NCBI GenBank assembly: GCA_023146675.1
Contig: JAGLBQ010000103.1
Location: 1 to 12,435, forward strand
From: Cocleimonas sp.
Lineage (GTDB): Bacteria > Pseudomonadota > Gammaproteobacteria > Thiotrichales > Thiotrichaceae
Direction: 5' to 3'
Length of the DNA: 12,435 nt
Shown: positions 6,552 through 12,435 of the stretch, piece by piece
How the letters are laid out: every line of letters starts with the position of its first letter
How positions within the stretch are numbered: position 1 is the first letter of the stretch
Notes under the pieces: model-generated
The model's input: the letters and a program-made list of their open reading frames with translations, nothing else
Told to the model about the DNA's origin: nothing
Databases searched by the model: none
Program-made: the position numbers and the translations under genes

Positions 6552-7157
6552 ATGTTAAATATTTCAAATAACAGTCTAGAATATAAAGCTATAAAACTAG
6601 CTTTATTGTTAATGTTTTCACTCAGCCTAAGTCTATTAAATGGCTGTAGTGTGAGTTACAAAAATGTAAAACTAGAAAATGGCAATCGCCCTGTCGCACG
6701 TATTTTGACAAATAAGCAAAAGAGGTCAATCAATGGTTTAGCAAGAGCTTTACTAGCATTAGGTCCTAATACGAGCAAAGCAGAAGCTGATGCTATTGCC
6801 TATGATGCAATTGTTTATCCCATGATTTTAGCCAATCAATATAACTTAGTTTACCCACCGCAGTTACAAAACATACTAGTCAATGGCAAACGCCGTGATC
6901 GAGGTTTATGTTGGCAATGGGCTGATGATATGACCGCTCATATGAAAAAGAAAAACCTAAAAACCTTTGATCTACTGAGGGGTACAGCCAATAGAAGATT
7001 GAAAAACGAACATAATTCATTAGTTGTTGTTGCTAAAGGTGCCCATTTTTATTCAGGAATCATGTTAGATCCTTGGAGAAATTCAGGTGATCTTTATTGG
7101 GAGAAAGTGACTAACGATGAAGATCCGCAATATACTTGGCATGAATTTGTCAATTAA
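6552..7157 (+). CDS. Lipoprotein with Cys-His-Asp arrangement, possible transglutaminase/papain-like fold
   Basis: The 201-residue protein has a hydrophobic signal ending in the lipobox LNGC, with Cys32 as the lipid anchor; Ser at +2 suggests outer-membrane placement. I do not know a named family. Three conserved-looking blocks stand out, in this order: RGLCWQWADDM with Cys120, NEHNSLVVVAKG with His154, and SGIMLDPWRNSG with Asp173. Order, spacing and local context (Cys at a helix start, His at a strand start, Asp next to Pro-Trp) match the catalytic triad layout of transglutaminase-like and related papain-fold enzymes. Such enzymes cleave or form amide bonds. This is inference from pattern only. 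The alternative start TTG at 6540 adds four residues; neither start has a good Shine-Dalgarno. Neighbours are exported proteins of unknown role, so an envelope function is likely. Confidence 0.75.
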   Translation: MLNISNNSLEYKAIKLALLLMFSLSLSLLNGCSVSYKNVKLENGNRPVARILTNKQKRSINGLARALLALGPNTSKAEADAIAYDAIVYPMILANQYNLVYPPQLQNILVNGKRRDRGLCWQWADDMTAHMKKKNLKTFDLLRGTANRRLKNEHNSLVVVAKGAHFYSGIMLDPWRNSGDLYWEKVTNDEDPQYTWHEFVN

Positions 7158-7169
7158 GATGAAAAATGT

Positions 7170-7181
7170 GTCAGGTCTGAC
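7170..7181. repeat. Short inverted repeat after the lipoprotein gene
   Basis: GTCAG and CTGAC are separated by two bases, inside AATGTGTCAGGTCTGACC (7165-7182), 12 bases after the lipoprotein stop. The motif resembles the GTGTCAGGTCTGACC-like strings often left beside REP-type or IS200-like elements, as far as I recall, but no transposase is present. There is no T-run, so it is not a standard terminator. Confidence 0.3.
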
Positions 7182-7240
7182 CAGTTAGCGCAAATAGCTT
7201 GAGAACTGCATAGTGAAAGTTTATTTTTGAAATTGAAATA

Positions 7241-7256
7241 ATCATCTATAGATGAT
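7241..7256. promoter_or_regulatory. Perfect 16-bp palindrome upstream of the 77-codon gene
   Basis: ATCATCTATAGATGAT is a perfect palindrome centred 46 bases before the start at 7295. It is preceded directly by a tandem TTGAAATTGAAA (7227-7238), which could hold a -35 box, and its centre TATAGA is a fair -10 hexamer. A dimeric regulator site overlapping the promoter is a plausible reading; a short hairpin in the leader is the alternative. Confidence 0.4.
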
Positions 7257-7294
7257 GTGAACCTAAAAATTAATCAAAAATAAAACAGGAGTTC

Positions 7295-7528
7295 ATGATG
7301 AGCCCAACTGTCACTAGCAAATGCACGTTTGAAAAAATGAATAATGCTATCTCTAACCCTACCTTTGCAGCTACAGCCTCTATTGCCTTTCTATTAGGTA
7401 TTACGTCTATCTCAGGCGTAATGGAAGATCCACAAAAAATTAAAAATACAGTGGAACTGATTCAGAATACAGTTCAGCTTGGCTCGGTAATGAATATTGA
7501 TTACTCTCTTGTATCGCCATCTAATTAG
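7295..7528 (+). CDS. Small single-span membrane protein, 77 residues, unknown
   Basis: The frame begins with two ATGs (7295 and 7298) after AGGAG at 7287-7291; the second has the better spacing (6 bases) and gives 76 residues. A polar N-terminal part of about 22 residues is followed by a hydrophobic stretch of small residues, FAATASIAFLLGITSISGVM, likely one membrane span. The polar tail contains a near-repeat, KNTVELIQNTVQL, also visible in the DNA as AATACAGT twice. I recognise no family. A good ribosome-binding site, a palindrome at promoter distance and amino-acid composition support a real gene. It stands between the Cys-His-Asp lipoprotein and a 400-bp noncoding stretch. A single Cys at residue 10 precedes the span but is not in a lipobox. 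Confidence 0.6.
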   Translation: MMSPTVTSKCTFEKMNNAISNPTFAATASIAFLLGITSISGVMEDPQKIKNTVELIQNTVQLGSVMNIDYSLVSPSN

Positions 7529-7935
7529 AAAAAAAATTTACAGATAGCATCTCTATTTTTAGAATAGGCACGAAAATAAAGATACTCTGGCTCAAATTCA
7601 ACTATATCTTTCAGACAAAACCCGCGAGAATTTCCCTAGAAAGTTTATATTTTCACTAGAGCCAGAGCCTTCTATAGTATTGATTAAAAAACTAATAATA
7701 CTATTTAAGCTAGGATTATTACTATCCAAAACTTACAAACACATGCGCATAATGTTATAAAAAAAGCTCAATATAATTTGGGGAAATCAAGACTGTAAAA
7801 GGCATCTTTGTAAAAATCATAACGATGAAACACGACAGAGAAAACTCCTAGTTTATATCTGCAATCCCCCTTTGGGTATCAACAGAATCCGTTACAATCC
7901 GTAAATTTTAACAGCACCTCCTTAAATTAATCTCT
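7529..7935. other. AT-rich spacer with short repeats, no gene seen
   Basis: No convincing coding frame lies here on either strand. It holds a 9-bp perfect inverted repeat, CTCTGGCTC (7585-7593) and GAGCCAGAG (7659-7667), with a 65-base gap. It also holds a direct repeat AATCCGT at 7886-7892 and 7896-7902 spaced exactly 10 bp, and a minus-strand AAGGAGGTG (complement of 7915-7923) just after the suhB stop with no start codon at a useful distance. It may carry a small RNA, a gene remnant, or nothing. Confidence 0.4.
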
Positions 7936-8733
7936 TTATAATTGGCTTGTGATTGGGTGCAAACGCTTAATCATTTCCTTGAATACTTTAGGGCTGGCAG
8001 CCACAATATCACCCGTTTTCATATGATCATTGCCACCTTTTAGATCACTCACCATACCCCCTGCTTCTTGAACCATTAATACGCCTGCGGCAATATCCCA
8101 TTCATGCAAGGTAAACTCCCAAAAGCCGTCATAACGACCTGCGGCAACGTAAGCAAGATCCAAAGCGGCTGAACCTGGACGACGAATCCCTGCGGTATCG
8201 GGCAGCAATGCTTTCATACTGGCAAGATAAGGATCAATAAGATGATTCTGATCGGGGCGATAGGGAACGCCAGTGGTTAACAATGCGCCATGCATACTGC
8301 GACGATCTTTTACACGGATGCGGCGGCCATTTAACGTAGCACCTTGACCTCTAGATGCCGTAAATAAATCATCTTTAATAGGATCATAAATAACGGACTG
8401 ATATAATTTTCCACGATGCTTTAACGCAATAGAAACAGAATAATGCGGAATACTATAGAGGAAGTTGGTTGTGCCATCTAAAGGGTCAATAATCCACTCA
8501 TACTCAGCCGTACCCTCCGTGTACCCTGTTTCTTCACCAAGAAAAGCATGATCAGGATATGCTTTTTTCAGCGTGTTAATGATAATTTTTTCAGCGTTTC
8601 TATCGACTTCGCTAACAAAATCATTAATATCTTTAGTTTCAATATGTAAGGAGTCGATTCTATCCGCAGAACGGGCGATAATCTCACCTGCTTCACGGGC
8701 TGCTGTAATGGCGGTATTGAGCATTGGGTGCAT
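7936..8733 (-). CDS. suhB: Inositol-1-monophosphatase SuhB
   Basis: This is a Mg2+-dependent inositol monophosphatase of the SuhB type; 265 residues against 267 in E. coli. Metal-binding motifs are complete: Glu67 in GEETG, Asp83, Leu85 and Asp86 in IDPLDGTTNF (motif A), and Asp213 in EWDIAAG (motif B). In E. coli SuhB also joins the NusA/NusB/NusE antitermination complex on rRNA operons; whether this holds here cannot be seen. The start ATG at 8733 begins MHPMLNTAITAAREAGEII, as in the family. A purine-rich AAAGAAAA replaces a clear Shine-Dalgarno. It is divergent from trmJ with 44 bp between, the same neighbourhood as in E. coli. Its stop is followed by a strong orphan Shine-Dalgarno and then a noncoding stretch. 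Confidence 0.95.
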   Translation of the reverse strand: MHPMLNTAITAAREAGEIIARSADRIDSLHIETKDINDFVSEVDRNAEKIIINTLKKAYPDHAFLGEETGYTEGTAEYEWIIDPLDGTTNFLYSIPHYSVSIALKHRGKLYQSVIYDPIKDDLFTASRGQGATLNGRRIRVKDRRSMHGALLTTGVPYRPDQNHLIDPYLASMKALLPDTAGIRRPGSAALDLAYVAAGRYDGFWEFTLHEWDIAAGVLMVQEAGGMVSDLKGGNDHMKTGDIVAASPKVFKEMIKRLHPITSQL

Positions 8734-8777
8734 AATAATTTTCTTTTTTTGAAGGGTTGGCGGAGAATAACAGATAA

Positions 8778-9518
8778 ATGAGTTTAAGTAATATCAGAAT
8801 TGTATTGATACAGACATCACATCCAGGAAATATTGGCTCAACAGCACGGGCGATGAAAACAATGGGATTATCCGACCTTTGCTTGGTTAATCCTAAGATG
8901 TTTCCTGATCCACAAGCAACGACGATGTCATCCAATGCAAATGATATTTTAGATAATGCAAAAGTGGTCGATAGTTTGCAACAAGCAGTGGCAGATTGTC
9001 ATGTAGTCATTGGAACTAGCGCACGTCATTTGCGCACCTTATCTTGGGATACATTTGATCCACGCCATTGCGGTGAATTTATTGGCAAGCAAGTGGCAGA
9101 TAATAAAAAAGTAGCGTTGATATTTGGTCGCGAACGCACAGGTTTAACCAATGAGGAGTTATCGTTCTGCCATCATTTGGTACATATCCCAACGAATGCG
9201 GATTATAGTTCACTTAATATTGCATCAGCCGTGCAAATTTTGAGTTATGAATGCCGTATGGGAAGTGTTGATATTCAGCAATCATCTCACCCACTAGATG
9301 AAGAAGTAATAAGCACCAAGGAGTTGGAAGGCTTTTATCAGCATCTTGAAAAAGTGCTCATAGAGGTTGAATTTTTAGATCCAGAGAATCCACGCTATTT
9401 AATGCCGCGTTTGCGCAGAATGTATGGACGAATTGCAGTAACACGCAGTGAATTAAGTCTTTTACGCGGTATGCTATCAGCCTTTCAAGGTAGAAAATTT
9501 ACAAGACGTGAAAAATAA
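8778..9518 (+). CDS. trmJ: tRNA (cytidine/uridine-2'-O-)-methyltransferase TrmJ
   Basis: TrmJ is a SPOUT-class enzyme that uses S-adenosylmethionine to 2'-O-methylate position 32 in the anticodon loop of certain tRNAs. The 246 residues equal the E. coli length. Motif 1 is PGNIGSTARAMKTMGL (residues 16-31, with Asn18 and Arg24), motif 2 is IFGRERTGL (115-123), and motif 3 is YSSLNIASAVQ (143-153), which together form the knotted SAM site. The basic C-terminal region (LRRMYGRIAVTRSELSLLRG) is the usual dimer and tRNA-binding tail. GGAG at 8762-8765 is 12 bases before the ATG, rather far. It diverges from suhB across 44 bp, so its promoter must lie in the spacer or inside the suhB 5' end. The lytic transglycosylase frame opens right after its stop. 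Confidence 0.95.
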   Translation: MSLSNIRIVLIQTSHPGNIGSTARAMKTMGLSDLCLVNPKMFPDPQATTMSSNANDILDNAKVVDSLQQAVADCHVVIGTSARHLRTLSWDTFDPRHCGEFIGKQVADNKKVALIFGRERTGLTNEELSFCHHLVHIPTNADYSSLNIASAVQILSYECRMGSVDIQQSSHPLDEEVISTKELEGFYQHLEKVLIEVEFLDPENPRYLMPRLRRMYGRIAVTRSELSLLRGMLSAFQGRKFTRREK

Positions 9519-9533
9519 TTGATAATTGGACTT

Positions 9534-10898
9534 ATGATACACATAAAACAAAAATACTCTCCCGCGCTAGTTAGCTCCATCGCTTATAAAGAACAGACTA
9601 TATTGAGTGAGGGTAAGATAATTTTTGTTACTCCCCCCTCCAATAGCCTCACCCGACAATATTTAAATTGGATAACGCTATTATTATGTTGCTCCCTCTT
9701 GTTTTCACCTGCACTTTTTGCAAATGATGCCGCTGATAATGGGTTTTCATTTTTAGATTGGCAACATGAATTCAAAATTAAAGCATTAGAAGCAGGCATT
9801 AGCACTCAAACCTTTGATTCCGCTTTTGATCAGCTTCAGCTAAATGAAACAGTCTTGAAGTTAGATAATAGTCAGCCCGAATTTAGTCGTGCTATCTGGA
9901 CTTATATTGATAATGCAATCGCTAATAATCGTATTGAAAAAGGCAAAGCGGTTCTCAAAAAACATCGTAATTTATTTGATGAGGTTTCTAAGGCATATCA
10001 CGTACCCTCTGAAATTATTATCGCAATTTGGGCAATGGAAAGTGATTTCGGTGGTAACTATGGCAGCATGAATGTAATCCGCTCACTTGCTACCTTGGCT
10101 TATGGCGGAAAGCGCAAGACGTTCGCAGTAAAGGAGTTATTGACTGCATTGAAAATAATGCAACAAGAAAAACTCCAGCCAAAAACGATGGTTGGTTCGT
10201 GGGCAGGCGCGATGGGACATCCGCAATTTATGCCATCATCTTTCAAAAAATACGCAGTAGATTTTAATTTTGATGGCAAGCGTGATTTATGGCATAGCCT
10301 TGATGATTCCTTTGCCTCCATCGCACACTATATGCAAGGGGAAGGCTGGAAAGAGGATGAAACGTGGGGCAGAGAAGTTGTCTTACCTGAGCATTTTATG
10401 TGGCAAAAACAGGCTCAATTTAATCCGAAAAATGAACGTCTAACCATTAGTGAGTGGATGTTATGGGGCATTAAACCCATATCAGGAAAAGATTTTAAAC
10501 ATTATGACCAATTGGCTACATTATTTTTTCCTGCGGGGCATTTAGGTCCTGTATTTTTAGTGTTTGATAACTTTGAGGTTATTAAAAAATACAATTTATC
10601 ACTAAGCTACAGCTTGGCAGTAGGATTATTAGCATCAGGTATTGCAGAGGAAACAGGAAGTGAGAATCTGTTGGTCGGGAAATGGCCCCGAGAGGATAAA
10701 TCGCTGAGTCGAGACGACAAAATAATGCTGCAAACAGAATTAAACAAACAAGGGTTTAATGCAGGCAAGGTTGATGGAAAAGTAGGTAGCAACACCCGCA
10801 AAGCCATCCGACAATGGCAGCTAAAAAACACATTAGCCGCCGATGGTTATATGCCGTATCAATTATTTAAAAAAATCCAAAACAGTATCCGTGAATGA
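9534..10898 (+). CDS. MltB-like lytic murein transglycosylase with peptidoglycan-binding domain
   Basis: The periplasmic enzyme cleaves the MurNAc-GlcNAc bond of peptidoglycan, forming 1,6-anhydro ends. Numbering from the ATG at 9534 (454 residues), the catalytic Glu169 lies in AIWAMESDFGGNYG, and GSWAGAMGHPQFMPSSF near 220-236 is the usual substrate-site block. Residues about 395-452 (LQTELNKQGFNAGKVDGKVG... TRKAIRQWQ) are a peptidoglycan-binding type 1 domain. This layout is that of the MltB_2 group, not classical MltB. The signal peptide (hydrophobic LNWITLLLCCSLLFSPALFA, about 44-63) lies oddly far in; the two cysteines are not in a proper lipobox, so cleavage by signal peptidase I is expected. 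The start is uncertain: TTG at 9519 touches the trmJ stop, ATG at 9534 has no good Shine-Dalgarno, and TTG at 9603 would give a more normal signal length. The 3' end overlaps the TlpA-like gene by 36 bp. Confidence 0.9.
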   Translation: MIHIKQKYSPALVSSIAYKEQTILSEGKIIFVTPPSNSLTRQYLNWITLLLCCSLLFSPALFANDAADNGFSFLDWQHEFKIKALEAGISTQTFDSAFDQLQLNETVLKLDNSQPEFSRAIWTYIDNAIANNRIEKGKAVLKKHRNLFDEVSKAYHVPSEIIIAIWAMESDFGGNYGSMNVIRSLATLAYGGKRKTFAVKELLTALKIMQQEKLQPKTMVGSWAGAMGHPQFMPSSFKKYAVDFNFDGKRDLWHSLDDSFASIAHYMQGEGWKEDETWGREVVLPEHFMWQKQAQFNPKNERLTISEWMLWGIKPISGKDFKHYDQLATLFFPAGHLGPVFLVFDNFEVIKKYNLSLSYSLAVGLLASGIAEETGSENLLVGKWPREDKSLSRDDKIMLQTELNKQGFNAGKVDGKVGSNTRKAIRQWQLKNTLAADGYMPYQLFKKIQNSIRE

Positions 10899-11498
10899 TT
10901 TTTCTTTCACCTCTTCTTTCATTCCCGTTTTTATCACATCGCTCTTATCGTTTGATTTTGGTGCTTCTTTTATCACAGGTTCTGCACTTTTTAATGCACG
11001 AATTTTGTCCAGAATACGCGTATCATCCCATTCTCTAGGACCAACAGCGCTATAGGCAACTGCTCCATTAGGGCTAATAATATAAGTTGTTGGTAAGCCC
11101 CTGATTCTCCAAGCTTCAAGCGATTCACTGGTAGGGTCTAGCAAAATAGGAAAATCAATCGGGTGCTCATTTTGATAAACATGCACAGCCGCTTCATCTT
11201 CACCCACATTAATCGCCAACATTTGAATCCCCTCTTCTTTTAAGTGCTTCCATGCACGATTCATCGAAGGCATCTCCTTGCGGCAAGGCGGACACCACGT
11301 TGCCCAGAAATTAATAACAATCGGCTTACCCTTATAATCTGCCAGTTTATGAATTTTGTCATTTAGGTCAGGATACTCAAATGCTGGCGCTGTTGACCTG
11401 CCAGAAAGCTGCTTTAATAAAGGACGTTCGGCAAAAACCTGTGCCGATGACAATATAAGCAGAAATGAACAGAGAAATAGTATAAATTTGTTGAACAT
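10863..11498 (-). CDS. TlpA/ResA-like periplasmic thioredoxin
   Basis: This is a 211-residue exported thiol-disulfide oxidoreductase. A signal peptide (residues 1-23, cut after VFA) is followed by a thioredoxin fold of the TlpA/ResA/DsbE class: INFWATWCPPCRKEMP with the redox pair Cys69 and Cys72, and the cis-proline Pro136 in RGLPTTYII. The central insert between helix and strand (residues about 98-128) is typical of this class. Such proteins keep cysteines reduced in the periplasm, for example in cytochrome c maturation or copper-site assembly; no such genes are adjacent, so the partner is unknown. Odd is a lysine- and glutamate-rich tail of about 40 residues (172-211) beyond the fold, ending FTDTVLDFFK. 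AAGGG (complement of 11505-11509) is 6 bases before the ATG. The stop lies inside the convergent transglycosylase gene. Confidence 0.9.
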   Translation of the reverse strand: MFNKFILFLCSFLLILSSAQVFAERPLLKQLSGRSTAPAFEYPDLNDKIHKLADYKGKPIVINFWATWCPPCRKEMPSMNRAWKHLKEEGIQMLAINVGEDEAAVHVYQNEHPIDFPILLDPTSESLEAWRIRGLPTTYIISPNGAVAYSAVGPREWDDTRILDKIRALKSAEPVIKEAPKSNDKSDVIKTGMKEEVKEKSFTDTVLDFFK

Positions 11499-11504
11499 AA
11501 TATG

Positions 11505-11509
11505 CCCTT
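11505..11509 (-). promoter_or_regulatory. Ribosome-binding site of the TlpA-like gene
   Basis: AAGGG on the minus strand, 6 bases before the ATG at 11498, supports this start and its 23-residue signal peptide. The whole gap to the divergent gene at 11530 is only 31 bp, so it must also contain promoter elements or these lie within the genes. Confidence 0.5.
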
Positions 11510-11529
11510 AGTGTTGAATATAGTTAGTT

Positions 11530-11922
11530 ATGAAAACCCCATGCCCCTGTAAATCATTATCTGAATACAAAGTTTGTTGTGAGCCATATCATAATGGAAA
11601 ACAAAGCGCACCAACAGCCGAAGCATTAATGCGATCTCGCTACAGTGCCTATGCGCTACAGCGACCACGTTATCTCTTTAAAACATGGCATAAAGAAACA
11701 CGTCCATCATTAAAAAGCCTATCACAACCAGATGATACCCAATGGATAAATCTAAAAATCACAAAAACTGAGCAAGGAATGCAACAGGATTCTACAGGAA
11801 TGGTTGCGTTTATTGCTACCTATGTGCAGAACGAACAATTAGGACAGTTAACTGAACGTAGTTATTTTGAAAAAGTACAGGGAAAGTGGGTTTATATTGG
11901 GGTAGAGGTTTCAAAGAAATAA
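11530..11922 (+). CDS. ychJ: YchJ-family (UPF0225) protein lacking the C-terminal SEC-C motif
   Basis: The 130 residues match the YchJ family across the N-terminal Cys cluster and core domain. CPC at 5-7 and CC at 16-17 form the N-terminal metal-binding SEC-C-like motif. EALMRSRYSAYALQRPRYLFKTWH (about 31-54) is the family signature, followed by the NTF2-like barrel with FIATYVQ and the ERSYFEKVQGKWVYIGVE end. E. coli YchJ is about 152 residues and has a second C-terminal SEC-C motif (CPCGSGKKFKKCC-like); it is absent here, and the bases after the stop do not encode one in any frame. Shorter members are common, so this is likely natural. Zinc binding is expected from the cysteines; the function is unknown. 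No Shine-Dalgarno is seen. It diverges from the TlpA-like gene. Confidence 0.85.
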   Translation: MKTPCPCKSLSEYKVCCEPYHNGKQSAPTAEALMRSRYSAYALQRPRYLFKTWHKETRPSLKSLSQPDDTQWINLKITKTEQGMQQDSTGMVAFIATYVQNEQLGQLTERSYFEKVQGKWVYIGVEVSKK

Positions 11923-11979
11923 CGGCATTTTTGTGTCTTATCTTCATTTTCCCGTTGACACTTTATTCATTGGCATCAA

Positions 11980-12435
11980 CTACAGATCCCCAGCAAACTC
12001 TCGAACCCAATGCCCAAAAATAGGAATCACTAACTCCTCTTGTTCAGTAATCAATAAACGTCGCAATAGCCAACGCTTGCCGACTCTATCTAGCACACAA
12101 TTCTCCCCATTACTTAATTGCCGCAATGCTAATTTAGCGGACTCAGGCGCGCTACCATAAACATCCCGAAAATAGGTGCTACAACGTTGCATTACCTTTT
12201 CTTCAATCTCATCTAGCATGTCTAAATTAGCTGTTTTTAATTCGTTATTATTTAAGTGTTCAATGGTCAGCCCTGCAAAGGCTTGTAATAAAAATGGCTG
12301 TCCATTACTGCGCTGATAAATAGCATCGGCAAGATCTGCGGGGATGGCGTCTTTGGGAAAGGTTTTAATGGGTTCACGAATTAAGCCAATACTGCTTTGA
12401 TAGTCTAAATGGGGTAATTTAATTTCCTGTACATT
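11980..12435 (-). CDS. STAND/AAA-like ATPase, C-terminal part only
   Basis: The frame stays open from the stop at 11980-11982 to the right edge, giving 151 residues of a longer protein whose N-terminus lies outside. The first visible part, GLIREPIKTFPKDAI... YQRSNGQPFLLQAFAGL, is the helical lid after the ATPase core seen in bacterial AAA/NACHT-like (nSTAND) proteins, where a LI-x-EP block and a GG/NG-[QN]-P-[FY]-L-[LI]-Q block are characteristic. The rest, from about 12240 down to 11980, reads as a winged-helix domain (ESAKLALRQLSNGE... RVGKRWLLRRLLITEQEELVIPIFGHWVREF), as commonly follows in these ATPases. Walker A and B motifs would be off the window, so activity cannot be judged. Such proteins often act in signalling or defence, or carry further fused domains at the other end. 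It is convergent with ychJ across 57 bp. Confidence 0.75.
   Translation of the reverse strand, partial: NVQEIKLPHLDYQSSIGLIREPIKTFPKDAIPADLADAIYQRSNGQPFLLQAFAGLTIEHLNNNELKTANLDMLDEIEEKVMQRCSTYFRDVYGSAPESAKLALRQLSNGENCVLDRVGKRWLLRRLLITEQEELVIPIFGHWVREFAGDL

Noticed and set aside
7743..7750. ATGCGCAT palindrome in the noncoding spacer
   Set aside because: Eight-base palindromes are common by chance, and nothing around it suggests a site.
7800..7860. Minus-strand GTG frame after AGGAG near 7846-7850
   Set aside because: It gives fewer than 20 codons and the spacing of about 11 bases is long.
8693..8935. Minus-strand 80-residue frame across the suhB/trmJ spacer
   Set aside because: It overlaps two well-supported genes in other frames and its sequence has no domain-like pattern.
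9584..9805. Minus-strand frame opposite the transglycosylase N-terminus
   Set aside because: It has no start signal and lies wholly within a well-supported gene.
11530..11922. Truncation or frameshift of the ychJ gene because the C-terminal SEC-C motif is missing
   Set aside because: No CPCGSG-like coding is found downstream in any frame, and the core ends cleanly at the usual strand; short family members exist.

Overview
The window is AT-rich bacterial chromosomal DNA, most likely from a gammaproteobacterium. The evidence is a set of housekeeping genes of gammaproteobacterial type: an RlmG-type 23S rRNA methyltransferase, a divergent suhB/trmJ pair (the arrangement seen in E. coli), an MltB-like lytic transglycosylase with a C-terminal peptidoglycan-binding domain, a YchJ-family protein and the first codons of a YaiI/UPF0178 protein. 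Genus cannot be settled from the sequence. The partial STAND-like ATPase at the right edge would fit a filamentous sulfur-oxidiser-like lineage, but that is weak evidence. I see no rRNA, tRNA, CRISPR array, complete insertion sequence or prophage.

Layout. 1-31 (-) is the start of a yaiI-like gene, divergent from an unrecognised 162-residue protein (111-599, +). Convergent with that is a two-gene minus-strand unit: an outer-membrane-type lipoprotein whose C-terminal 300 residues read as a seven-bladed LVIVD-type beta-propeller (1756-3264), followed 3 bp later by rlmG (607-1752). A TauE/SafE-family permease (3444-4199, +) diverges from the lipoprotein and converges on an EamA/DMT permease (4228-5112, -).

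5.2-7.9 kb is the accessory-looking part. It holds a secreted SGNH-hydrolase-like protein (5220-6050), a 39-codon membrane or secreted miniprotein (6226-6345), a lipoprotein with a Cys-His-Asp arrangement like the transglutaminase/papain-like fold (6552-7157), and a 77-codon single-span membrane protein (7295-7528). These sit among long, poorly coding AT-rich spacers with palindromes and short repeats. All four products look exported or membrane-bound, so a cell-envelope role is a reasonable inference, but wide gaps between them argue against one simple operon.

7.9-12.4 kb is housekeeping again: suhB (-) and trmJ (+) diverge; the lytic transglycosylase (+) follows trmJ directly; a TlpA-like periplasmic thioredoxin (-) overlaps the transglycosylase tail to tail by 36 bp; a short YchJ-family protein (+) diverges from it; and the C-terminal part of a STAND/AAA-like ATPase (-) runs off the right edge.

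No clear-cut new multi-gene system is visible. The best leads are the Cys-His-Asp lipoprotein, the near-perfect direct repeat flanking a perfect -10 box in front of the EamA gene, the lipoprotein/rlmG pairing, and a strong orphan Shine-Dalgarno after suhB.
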